From positions 1 to 64,000 of the forward strand of contig JANBPK010000812.1 of assembly GCA_027579435.1 (NCBI GenBank): a DNA stretch of 64,000 nt. Direction: 5' to 3'. Under the pieces are notes generated by a model that worked only from the letters and a program-made list of their open reading frames with translations, was not told the DNA's origin and ran no database searches. A program made the position numbers and the translations under genes. Of this stretch, positions 24,481 to 34,457 are shown piece by piece. Numbering within the stretch: the stretch's first letter is position 1; every line of letters begins with the position of its first letter. Source of the DNA: Candolleomyces eurysporus (Eukaryota; Basidiomycota; Agaricomycetes; Agaricales; Psathyrellaceae).

Positions 24481-24950
24481 CAACAGTTGATACATCCAGG
24501 CGAGTGCTCGGATAGCCCTCGAGAGCGATCACCCTGGAACCCGAAAGGTGGCTCTTGGCCTCCCCCGAACGCAACACTCGAGCACCATTTATCACTACTC
24601 TCGCCTATCAACTCGCCGTATCCATTCCCGAAATCCTTCCGTTCATCGAGGAAGGTGTCAATCGGGACCCAGTCATACTGAAGAAGGCATTGGACATACA
24701 GCTCACAAGGCTTATCGTCTAGCCGTTCCAGCGCTTGGATTGCCTGGAGACCCGAGCCGTGGATTTGGGCGCACATCGGGTCCGAACCTTTCAAGTCCGT
24801 GACAGAAACCCTCTACCTATACGAGACGGAAAATCCTTTCACCAATGTGGAGAAATACTTGCAAGACGAGTTGAGGCGCATTGCACACTGACCAGCGAAA
24901 TCTCGCTCACAAGACCAGCCATGTAAGCTCAAGATCTGTTTCTGATATCA
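24480..24950 (+). pseudogene. NACHT/NLR-type NTPase fragment with frame breaks
   Basis: In one plus-strand frame the sequence reads LASPERNTRAPFITTLAYQL, AVSIPEILPFIEEGVNRDPV then ILKKALDIQLTRLIV followed by a stop at about 24720. In the next frame it resumes as SRPEPWIWAHIGSE-like (RPEPWIWAHIGSEPFKSV), TETLYLYETENPFTNVEKYL then QDELRRIAH and a stop near 24888. This is the middle of the NACHT domain common in Agaricomycete NLR-like proteins (FFFSR..PERN....I.TLAYQLA, then SRPE..I and the DDI..YL.DE... segment). The P-loop is not visible. In fungi such proteins are thought to act in non-self recognition and programmed cell death. With a stop, a frameshift and no N- or C-terminal domain, this is a relic. 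Confidence 0.75.
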
Positions 24951-26960
24951 TCGGAGCTGAGCGACGGAAGGTTGGGCTGCTCAAATCAATTTTGTCGCGC
25001 CTTTGCCTCGCAAGCGAGAGGATGGCGGCATCCTGGTCTGATGATGTCATCCAGACGTTGACCAGATCCGCCGCGCGCTAGCGTGACAGCGACGCACCAA
25101 TTTAATAGATTTAATAGATATCAGATAAACGGTCACCAATATCTCTGTACCCGACAAGGGTGCAGCTATTTGATGGTGGTCAGATACAGGGCGTGCCAAT
25201 CCAATCGTACCCAGACCTGCGGTTGCAAGTCTGATGTGTACATGTCTGACGCTCCCCAAGTTTGTAAGTTGGACGTCGACCTGAGTAGGCGCTGTCCGAC
25301 CTGTATGTCATCAAGGTGGCCATTGTCATATCTGCGCATAGTCGAGGTCTATCCGGGTGTCGCTGTTGGAGAGAATAGATGTAGTGATAATGTACGTGTC
25401 CTGCCATATGGATTCAGTCTGCTGGCGTTCTGCCAGAGCTTGGGGAAGTTAGATAGCATATATTTGAATTTTATTTAGAATTAGAATGAGGAAGTGACTG
25501 GGCTGTATATTATTTTGCATTCAATGTCACTGGCAAGGAAACACCATAGAGTCATAGAGGCGAACAGCAACTCGGCGGGATATTGGCGGGATATTGGCCG
25601 ACGCGTCGCGGTCCGCCGCGTGACGTCACATCACGCTTCTGTCACGATACATATTCCGGCGCATCGCAAATCTTCTCCTCTCGATTTCTTTCTTCCCTTC
25701 CCCCNACCTTCTCTCCTGCTTACCCTCTACACATTCTCCCTGTCCGCGCGTATATGAGCGCTCGTTCATCCTTTGCCGACCATCACATGACTCTTCTGGC
25801 AAGGTAATTCGGTTCTCGAATGGCCTCGACGCGGCGTGAGGGGTAGGGCGAGGAGGCCTGTGGGTGGCACCATCTACCACGCGCGGGGAGTCAGTTTGGG
25901 TGGGATCAGGTACGTCCTACGTGCTAGCAGGGTTTGACATACGCTTATATGCACCATTCGGGCCTCCTTTTGATGCCTGTTTTTGGTGCTACGCTCGCTC
26001 ACCCTTCGTCCTCTTTGTTATGTCGTATTATGAATGTAATTAGCCATCTTTTTTAATAAATTGAATGACTGTCTCTTGATATCCCCCTCTCATGGGTCAA
26101 ATGAACATTTTAAATTTTTCACCACAGCTGTTGGAAAGCTCAGGCCCGAGCAATTGTCCAGATCTGGTAAAGCTTCCAGATCCGTCACCCCCCAGATAGA
26201 CAGGTACCAGGCCCGCCAGTGTCATATCCAGACGTGGCCCAGCGACCTGATCTGGTCGCTCGCTCCGGTATGGGTAAACGTTAAGATCTTTAGAGCGGCC
26301 AGATCTTGACCTGACATACCATATCTGCAGGCAGAAATTTCACTGATCTGAGAACGGTAATACTCACAGCTCAGACGCGGAGCACCGTGCCGATTACCTG
26401 AGTCAACGAGAGTGGTAGAATATGTGCCCAGGTGATGTTAGTGCCTCTGCAAGATGCTTAACTTGTCTCTGGGGTGGAAGATGGCCAAAAAAAAGAACCC
26501 AGATAACAGCGCCGAGGGACCCCTGAATAAGGTTACTTCATCTTTGTTTGAGGAACTGGAGATCACTACCTCTGTTGATCTGCCCATTTCCGTCGGTATT
26601 GTCGCTCAAACTTCGTTCGATGATCTAAATTGCATCCGAACATACGATGTAGCTACTCATAGAAGAAACTATCTTGAGCATTACGGGAGAACGTCGAAGG
26701 TCAGCGTGATGGATCACTGCCTCGAGCTCACAGCCTCCGGCTATAGAGATGGGGGAAATTTTTATTTCATCTGCTGCATCAACAGGACCCTGAGCTGCCA
26801 CTCCAGCCAGCTGCAGCGCTCATACAAGCCAAGCCAAGCGGTTTATCACCCCAGCCGGCCGCCCGAGCTCCTCGGTCAGCGATCTTTCTCATTACATCGT
26901 CAGTCACATATTAATCGTTAGATGGTCAGCCCCTCAACAAAATGTGTTAAATAAGGCCCG
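24951..26960. other. AT-rich to mixed intergenic region with short repeats
   Basis: No gene recognised. It holds the repeated ggcgggatatt pair (25574-25595), a perfect tgacgtca palindrome (25621-25628), a run of CCAGATC-type motifs at 26150-26310 and an N at 25705 after a C-run. A 155-codon plus-strand frame (26454-26921) has no motif, and its end overlaps the duplicated arm, so I do not call it a gene. Some of this stretch may be an old element, but I see no terminal repeats or coding domain of one. Confidence 0.4.
25621..25628. promoter_or_regulatory. Perfect CRE/ATF palindrome TGACGTCA
   Basis: The eight-base palindrome bound by bZIP factors of the ATF/CREB class lies in a GC-rich stretch with no clear gene within 1 kb, next to a direct repeat. 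It may be fortuitous. Confidence 0.3.
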
Positions 26961-28085
26961 TATTGACTCTGGCTTCAATATCATTCCCACTTCTCTCAGA
27001 CCACTGACGATCCTTCTTACCAGTCCTACTACTTCGCACGAACAATGCAGCTCACCAAGCTTAGCAGTCTTCTCGTCGCCGCTCTTCCCGCCGCGATCAA
27101 CGCGTTGAGCGTACCTAACAGCGACACTCCCCTGTTCAATCTAGTTGCAACGGGCTGCGATAGCTGCGGGACTGACTACAAGGCAGGTTGTAGCATCATG
27201 TCGCCAGATATCTGTATTCTGACTCCTTCAATGCGCTCTAGCCTGCGCGCCTGGACGGAGGCCCTGACTACCTCTCCGTGCTTACTGGGACAGGGCCCAT
27301 CGCCGACTTCTACTATTCGCAGGGCAACCTCGTCGCAGTTAATCCTAGCACCTCCCATAGTCAGCCTTACCGCGCTCTCATCAACATCCAACAAACAGGC
27401 GCTGGGGACTGTGCTACATACGGACAGTTTGGTACTGTGTTAGGATCCTCCACGAACAAGTGTGCCGTCTACAGTCCTTTCACCCTCGTCTCGTTCAACG
27501 AGAACGCCCAGCTCGGCGCTATGCTTACATTCAACGGTACCGGTGGCTTCTACGTTTGCGGCTTTACTTCTGAGGTGAGTGTGACCCTGATTCCTCTGAC
27601 GTTGAACGAAACCTTTGCTAATATATCTAAAGGTCTATTACAAAGCTAACCCGAATGACGGTCCATCCGGGTGCAACCCAATCTCCCTATTGACACTTCC
27701 TGTCACCGAGGATCCATCAGCATCCACTGTCTCCAGTTCAGGGCGAACTTACATTGGTTATGTCTAGCTTCGGATTTGTTCGTGTCGGTTATGAAGGTGT
27801 ACGTGGGGCTACGATGGAAACGCACAGCGCATTACAATGTAACGAAAAGACAGCATATTAACTACGTTATAAGTTTCAAATAGAGATATAGATCCTTCAG
27901 AGTCCCTGTTTAAATCTATCCAATCAGAATCTTAAACCAAGATGAATTAAGTCCACTCGTCGGGCGACTCAACATTAGACTGGAGGGCTTTACAAGCGTT
28001 CCAATACGCCATCGTCGCCAGAACGGCTTGCCTAGGCACGAGATAGGTGTTCTTCCTCAAGGCGATCTGTACTCGGGCTTGGACG
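26795..28085. repeat. Segmental duplication, arm 2 (inverted relative to 10.4-11.7 kb)
   Basis: Reverse-complement counterpart of arm 1. It starts in sequence upstream of the third secreted-protein gene and ends inside a copy of the tail of the unrecognised 9.1-10.6 kb gene. Beyond about 28090 the similarity stops and the end of a DUF6533-type fragment follows. Confidence 0.85.
27045..27767 (+). CDS. Small secreted protein, family copy 3 (inverted duplicate of copy 1)
   Basis: Near-duplicate of copy 1 on the opposite strand. The signal peptide is MQLTKLSSLLVAALPAAINA, followed by PNSDTPLFNLVATGCDSCG. Exon 2 gives DYLSVLTGTGPIADFYYSQG, YRALINIQQTGAGDCATYGQ and FNGTGGFYVCG. Exon 3 gives VYYKANPNDGPSGCNPISLL and ends SSSGRTYIGYV. 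Lengths and cysteine positions match copy 1. The first donor has changed from tacaag|gtaggt in copy 1 to tacaag|gcaggt here, so splicing would need a GC-AG intron or use of the gt four bases further on, which shifts the frame. The gene may therefore be poorly spliced or on the way to becoming a pseudogene. The second intron is canonical (gtgagt...tctaaag). Confidence 0.7.
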
Positions 28086-28110
28086 TGAGTACGACACGAA
28101 AGTAGCCTGA
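27926..28110 (-). pseudogene. Duplicated tail of the 9.1-10.6 kb gene
   Basis: Reads PRQAVLATMAYWNACKALQ then SNVESPDEWT and a stop, against WQAVLATMAYWNACKALQFG and IESPDEWIQFILA in the parent. The stop (tggact taa) removes the last residues, and the upstream body of the gene is absent, so this is a dead fragment carried with the duplication. Confidence 0.85.
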
Positions 28111-28186
28111 TGACAAGTTCACTTGCCACAGACTGGTATCATATGTAGGTATATACACGTATTGCAACTATCCCTTCAAGACGTCT

Positions 28187-28800
28187 ACTGCATCATATCA
28201 TGCATATCCAAGAAAGTCGTTGTTGTGTTCCCATGTATTTCTGTCGTCGTTTCTGTTTGAATTTTGCGAATTCGGAATGACAGCGGCGTTCGGGCAAGGA
28301 TGCTCGGGCGGAACCGATCCACGAATTTGTGTCCGTTCTCTTGTTCGTAGGACTGTTCGCGCAAACGGATGACCATCCGACTCGCTAAAACTGAATGAAT
28401 CGCACGTTGGGGTCTGATTTCAGGAGACAAATAACGGTGAGCAACGCGATGATTTTCAGTCACTCTTCGGAATCGGTTACGGACATTGCAAACATCGTAT
28501 TCGCTGACGGCTATGAGCGCTGGATGAGACGCACGGTCCTTCTTGTTAGAGGTATACTGCTACGTACTTTTCATTTTATTTATTTATCACTACCCCTCTT
28601 CTTAATTCGATGCTCTCATCGACGGTTCAGGGTTCTGGCGTGAGGTGGGTGGTAGCTGACGTACATTTTACCGACTTGGAAAAAAAAACTTACGAGAAAA
28701 TACGCAGTCACTTGAACTGCGAGAAATTGGAGGGGAAGCCAGATGCGGTAGATAGGACTCTGTCCTGATAGGGCGTACAGGCGTAGGAAGATGACCACTG
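28187..28800 (-). pseudogene. DUF6533-type membrane protein, truncated copy 2
   Basis: The minus strand carries VIFLRLYALSGQSPIYRIWL then PLQFLAVQVTAYFLVSFFFQ, matching VIFIRLYALSRQSELFRWWL of copy 1. After about 200 bp without an obvious exon comes RAIHSVLASRMVIRLREQSY with a tail ending TTTFLDMHDMMQ, matching RVIHSMLASRMILHLRRVSY and DLQDMSSK. The DUF6533 domain and the middle helices, including the YRDG block, were not found, and the rightward sequence where the N-terminal exons should lie is unrelated. It sits directly beside the inverted duplication. Confidence 0.65.
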
Positions 28801-29868
28801 GTAGAGTCAGTATCGGTGGTTGGGTAAGTATCGGGCCTGACCGACCTCGATAGTCACATCTCTGAAGAGGGAGAAGAGTGGCCTGGGGAAAGCCTCTTAC
28901 TTTCTTTCGTGGACTAACAGGCGGGAATATGCTTTACATCGCAACGGTTGCCCGGCATATCGACGACCCTGTATGACGACCCATGAAGAAAGCTTCAAGA
29001 TATTCTCCGTTCACCAGCTGAGGGCCGTACACATGCCTCTTCCCCAACGACCCCCAGCTACGAGCTTTATAAATATACCATTTTTTNCATGACCTCGTAG
29101 AAGCCACCGCATGATAGCTCAAATTCTAGCAGATATCCTCGCTTTGAAATACGTCTTCAGCGCATGTAGGACTACCCGTAGCGCCTTCAACGTCCTGGAC
29201 CTCTTGTATGGCCAAACCCCAGGAGTAGCGATGCGGGCTGTTCGACGTTTGGAGGCAGTGCTCAGACCACCAGACTCCACTGAATGCAGTGGGCTATGGC
29301 TAGATCTTACATACTCGCTGTGGTGACCCAGGTCTGGCTATGGAGGGTATGGAAGCCGTCTTGTGAAGTAGATCTTCCCGCCATTATCAGCAAATTACTT
29401 TCGATTGACGTCACCAGCTGTATTGTCCAGGCCACAAAATTGTATGGCAAACTTGTAGTCGTGGTAGACGACCACTAAGAATTCTTCCTCATGGACGTTC
29501 CATACCTACTTCGTTGTTCACCACTCGAACTTCAGGAGGATATGGAGTCTTCAGTAGAACGTGCTCTTCTGCGTCTTCTGGAGCCTGCATTGCTCAAACC
29601 TCATTGCCAGAATATGCATTGGAGGCAATGATTCCGAAATACCTCTCCTGGCTTCGTGAAATTATACTGATACAGGGATCTGATAAGTCCGAATTTCCCG
29701 AAATGGCCACTAAGGATCGCGTCTTGCAACAGCTGGTGATCCTGGCCGCCGAGCATCGTGTCCTTTCAAGGTACTCTTGGCAGTGCTTAAAGAGTCGAGT
29801 CTGATTTTTACTATCCGAGCTTCGTCAGAGCCTCATTACTTCTCTACTTGGACACTGAATCCAGCTAA
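28801..29868. other. Region with unassigned short frames
   Basis: Plus-strand frames at 29111-29326, 29284-29478 and about 29490-29804 (for example LPEYALEAMIPKYLSWLREI) could be exons of an unknown gene, but I found no consistent splicing. An N at 29087 follows a T-run. Confidence 0.35.
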
Positions 29869-29876
29869 TTATCTCA

Positions 29877-31740
29877 CTTCTTCCACAATATTCCCACTCT
29901 CATCACTATTGAGTGCTGGCCCCGCCTGGGACCGAGAAATTTCTAACGTATCGTGAAGGTGTGGCATCGTTTTGGTAGGCAAGCTGCCTTCGAGCTGACA
30001 CTCCGGATCTTGATCCAATGAGTGCTTGAATTCGAGGCCTTGACCAATTTGAGAATCTCTTCCGCCGCCGGTGACCGTTGTGTTGAGTCCCATACTTTCT
30101 CTGGAATCGTCACGAAGGTGGAGCATCATGCGTGACGCGAGGACGGCATGGAGAACGGCTTGAGGACTGAAAAGCGGGAGTGTGTGAGTCACCGTTGTGG
30201 TCTGATGTGACTACAACGAAACAATGAGAGTAAGTCGCTTTAGGTCACGTACATGGTAGTAACAGGAGCGATTCGAGGCTGAGGGTTCCCGAGTTATTAA
30301 CGTTTTCGTGACGAAGACAGTAAGCGAACGCGTTCTTTAAGACGGATAAATAAGCCAAATGGAGGCTTACCGCTGCAGCGGGGAGTACGATCCCATTCAA
30401 CAACGACATCACTGTGCGCGTTCGGCGGATAAGCACAAGAGTGAAATGAAACGAGGGAAGAGCAGCTAAGCTACGCACACGCGATGATAACCAGATAGAA
30501 CACCCCGTCCCGGTAGATGACCTGAACTAGCCTGTCCTTTCTAGAGAGCCAGTGGTGTCTAAAGCCGAACCATAGGCTAAGAACCGCGGTTACTAGTCGA
30601 TTTTTCATCATCGTGTTTCCAAGGAAAATTGGAGATAGCGTCAGCTGGAGGTCGCGGAAAGGGGGAGATTTAACCCACAGAGACCATTATAAACGACAAG
30701 AATTGAGCAAATCATCGCGAATATGTACCCGTTGTCGACAAACATGCAGGAGCTGGTTGGCATTCCCGGGGTCGGAACGTCTGAAAATCGAATAGCCGAT
30801 TGATCAGTCGTCATAAGAATGGTAAGATATTCAGCGTACATATTCCCCGAGAAATGTGCAATTGATAAAGCACCAGCGCAATTGGGATAGTCTAGGCGTA
30901 CCAAATCAGATAGGCGAATTTTTATCGAAGAAGACGAAGCAGTCTCAAACAGAAGTGTACGCACGAGAGCATTGATACACAGAAATATAGTAAACTGTTT
31001 GCTTTTGAGCGACAGTGCGTAGGTCCGGATGTACAGGAAAACTGTTATGAAAAGTTCATTGACGTGATAAGTGAAAGCCGCACGCAAACGGTAAAGAGAA
31101 TCAAGATCTGAAGCTCGTCGCCTTACTTTCAGAAANTGGCCATGAACGTCGGAATTCCAACTAGAAAGCTACCTGGTCAGGCTAAAAAAAAGGAGAATAG
31201 TTGGCGTACATACCTGCTCCAGCTCTATGGGCTACCTTACAAACCTGGGTTTTCGACAGAGCACAGTCAGAGCTAGGAAAGAGCACAGCAAGGCTGCAGT
31301 ACACCCACTGTAGGAGAAAAATCTCGTGCATTGTCGTCTAGACGCGAACATCATCTGTCATAGGCACCACAAATAAAGATTGAAGCGGAAGTACGTACAT
31401 AGGACGAGTAGAGGCACGAAGATGAAGGGAAGGTAACGATTGAGAAGATAAAGGACCTTCACGACGCCCCAGTCCGCGCGCCAGATGACCCTAGCCTGTA
31501 TGTATCCGTGGTGTTTCGATGACGGCAAGTTGCACAGCGAGGGAGTTAGTCCTAGACGTGCCCACGCAAAGATTCATAGTCACGGACGGACCTCTATATC
31601 GACGGTTTGAATGTAGTCCAAAACCTGTCGAAGATGCACGGTGAATGGGCGGAAGGATCGGAGGGCGACAGTGTTGGTGAACGCCTCGTACGTACGATCA
31701 GGGTTAAACTTGCGGCTGATGAAGAATGAGGAAACGTGGA
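29877..31740 (-). CDS. DUF6533-type multi-helix membrane protein, copy 3
   Basis: Exons from right to left. One reads HLRQVLDYIQTVDIE and splices (gtccgt...acatacag) to ARVIWRADWGVVKVLYLLNR then YLPFIFVPLLV, the DUF6533 domain. Next come FLLQWVYCSLAVLFP, MRAAFTYHVNELFITVFLYI with RTYALSLKSKQ, a long exon with extracellular cysteines, DRLVQVIYRDGVFYLVIIA, RTVMSLLNGIVLPAAA, and AVLHAVLASRMMLHLRDDSR with a long cytosolic tail ending SGNIVEEVR. The block order equals copy 1. I could not find a convincing first exon: the DUF6533 exon is preceded in frame by KFNPDRTYEAFTNTV and then a stop. An N at 31136 may hide a splice or frame problem. Likely a receptor-like plasma-membrane protein of unknown ligand. 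Confidence 0.65.
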
Positions 31741-32889
31741 TTCATTACTTTTCTTCGACTTCAATGACCATGACAAGGTATGCGCACCACTCGAATACTA
31801 GAAGGCAATATCCGTGTTTCATAAGAATGGATTTCGTCAGCATGTGGGCGATCGCTCAAAACTGAGGAGCTGCCTCACCCCGGGGACGATCTGAGCAACG
31901 TGCGTAGACATGGTAGGTCTGACAACGCGAGGAAGGCGGGGAAAAGAAGCTGCGGAAAGATGAGGTGTTGACCCTTGCTCTTGATACCAGAGCGAACGTC
32001 CGAACCGGCGACAAATAGACCGCGAAGTGACACACTTATCCACATATAGCGCCTCCCGGTTTCCCATGCAATGTTCAAATATCGGTGGCATGCCATATGA
32101 CAAGGTCCCAAATCATGATAGAAGCCTAAGAAGCGAGGGTATCGGATGCAGTGATCAGCATTTCAGGCATACTTAGTCACTAGTCACAGATTGCGCTAGT
32201 CCTTGGCGTGATAACTTGGAGACGGCGCACACGGAACCTAAGCCGGTCGTCTTCAAGGAAGTTTGAGAAGTTGACATTCACCCATCCGGCTCAACATCTA
32301 AGAGTACCCGTGTCCGTAGATTATGAAGGCTACGATACCTGCCGTAAGTACATTATAACTCAGCTCCGAACAGCAAAAATACGTATCCATTTACCCTGTT
32401 TCTGATTACTGGAGCGGCGAGGTCCGACTCCTGCGGGCATTGCGATTATGAAGGTTAGGTTTGCGAGCCATGACGTCCGAGTATCATAGCTGGAGCATGG
32501 GGATTCTGGATGGACAGTATAATATGGGAGACGATTGTATTTGCCCTAGGTCACTTACACTCGTCCCTCATGGATGTACAATGGCTCACACTGAGGAGAC
32601 CATGTTGACTCTCCCTCAACTCTGAGTGTTTGCACCTTTTCGATATCATTTCCACTCTTTCTACCTATCGCCATCAACTTGCGGTTCACACACTTGGAGA
32701 CTGTTCAACATGCTATTCACTCGGTAATCACAAGCCAAACAATCATCCATCTGCACAAAGAAAAATATCAAGAAAACGGACCCAATCTCCGGCATCGATT
32801 CCACTCAGATACTTTTGGATAAGCCTGCACGATTTGAGTCCGTGAGCCCTCTTCTTGTAAGGACGCTGACATAGAACTCACTTCGAAAT
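31741..32889. other. Intergenic region
   Basis: A minus-strand segment near 31770-31860 (CLLVFEWCAYLVMVIEVEE) resembles the start of a DUF6533 helix and may be another remnant. No other gene is seen; the 3' end of the F-box gene lies at 32890. Confidence 0.4.
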
Positions 32890-34457
32890 TTAAGAGGCGT
32901 GAAGCTCGTGCCAATCGTACAATGCAGGATCATCGTCAATCCATGCGCCAAGGGGCCCTGACTTCCTGCTAGCGGGATATTCTTCATAAACCAGGCCATC
33001 GTCGATGTATTTTTGAATCAACTGCCGGTCGAGGGGTTCGAAAGGATACGCTACGATCTTCCGAATGCGCTGGTCCAAGGGTCGGGCCATTCGGGATAAG
33101 ATCATGGCGAGAAAACAGGGGTTTGTGGTAATGGGCTTGGGTGTGTACGTATCATCTTCATGGATCATTCCTGTCGGACGTAGGATGAGTGTGTGCAACT
33201 GAGGAAGGAAGCGGTGTTCGAAATCGTGGTCAATCCACTCCAAGGTTTGAAAGAAACCATTCCAATCAGGATCGTTGTTGTCGTGCAAATCAAAGAAGTT
33301 GAGCAGTTCAACGTCCAGAATATGGATGTTAGATGCACATCCGAAAAGGCCACGGATTCCATGGGGGTTCATATCGTCGCAGCGGAGGGATAGGCGTGTG
33401 AGATGGGTACAGCGGGACATGTTTGCCCGCAGATAGCTCCAGATTTCGGGATCATGAGACAGATATTCAGTCTCGAGTCGGAGTGATTTGAGATTTGGGA
33501 CTTCATACTTCTCGAAGAATTCGATGGGGTGGTGGAATGCACGCGGGAAACTGATACAAAGTCCTTCGAGCGATTCAAGGCACTGCGCGTTTGGAAGCCG
33601 ACTCCAGGGATCGGGATCAGGCTTATTTTCAGTAAACTCGAAGCGTAAATACTCCAGGTTTGGGCAAAGGGGAAGATGAGAGGCGACAGAGTCGCCGATG
33701 TACAAGAAGTGGGTGAGTTGTTGCCACGGGAGGGAGATCTGGACCTTCTCAAAGGTTAGTAGCCAGTCCCAGTGATCCATAGATACATAGCGTAGGTGCG
33801 GGGCGTTCATGAACGCTCGAATTAATACTTTTTCTGCCGGAAGGTCATCCTGAGGCCATATGATGAGTCGTTCCAAGCAAGGAAACAAGTCAGGTTGCGA
33901 GGGTGAAAGGAGGATTAATGGTACGTAGTAGAGAGAGAGCCGCGTCAACGCGGGGGCGAACGATGTGAGTATACTCCTCCCGACGACACTCCGCCGCATG
34001 AGCTCACTCGCCGCCTGAGTTGTTCCTGCCGATTTCCAGCAGTTGATGGACAGACACCTCCAAAGGTGAATGAAATCGATCGCTACCCGTCTCCACCGTC
34101 GACAGACGTGCGTGAGGAGAACGGGAGCACCAGAAGGTTTGATCGTAACGACCGTTGGGAGGGTGTAGACGAATATTTCACGGAGGATGTCGTCGGGGAT
34201 GCGTCGAATGGGTGCCAGAATGACATTGTAGTGAAGCAATTTACGCTCCAGAGAGATTTCCTCCTCCTGTAGACGGCGTATTTGTTCCCGAACATCTGCC
34301 AATTGTTGAACATGCGCGGCCCTGGATATCTCAGCATGCACGATGTCGGCCTCTTGAGGTGAGCACAAGGAGCTCAGCGGCTTGAAGTCTCCTGGAAAAT
34401 GCGATTGTCGATATGATGAAAAGATAAATAAATGCTGGAATTACGTTCTGGATCCAT
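32890..34457 (-). CDS. F-box-like protein with leucine-rich C-terminus
   Basis: Two exons encode about 505 residues. Exon 1 is only MDPE plus one base; the intron gtaatt...ttccag joins it to DFKPLSSLCSPQEADIVHAE, which supplies the only ATG that fits. A coiled-coil-like segment (QLADVREQIRRLQEEEISLE) leads into the F-box-like domain at about 65-125: IRRIPDDILREIFVYTLP and APVLLTHVCRRWRRVAIDF with IHLW. The rest is a row of leucine-rich strands (CPNLEYLRFEF, VPNLKSLRLETEYL, CTHLTRLSLRC, FLPQLHTLILRP). Proteins of this kind act as substrate receptors of SCF (Skp1-cullin) ubiquitin ligases, with the repeats binding the target; large families exist in mushrooms. The broken relative at 22.7-23.9 kb shows family turnover in this window. 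Confidence 0.85.

Noticed and set aside
25080..26400. Possible LTR or MITE
   Set aside because: No matching terminal repeats, target-site duplications or transposon coding motifs could be identified by eye.
26454..26921. 155-codon plus-strand frame
   Set aside because: No domain; its 3' part overlaps the non-coding duplicated arm, whose counterpart at 11.6-11.7 kb does not encode the same product.
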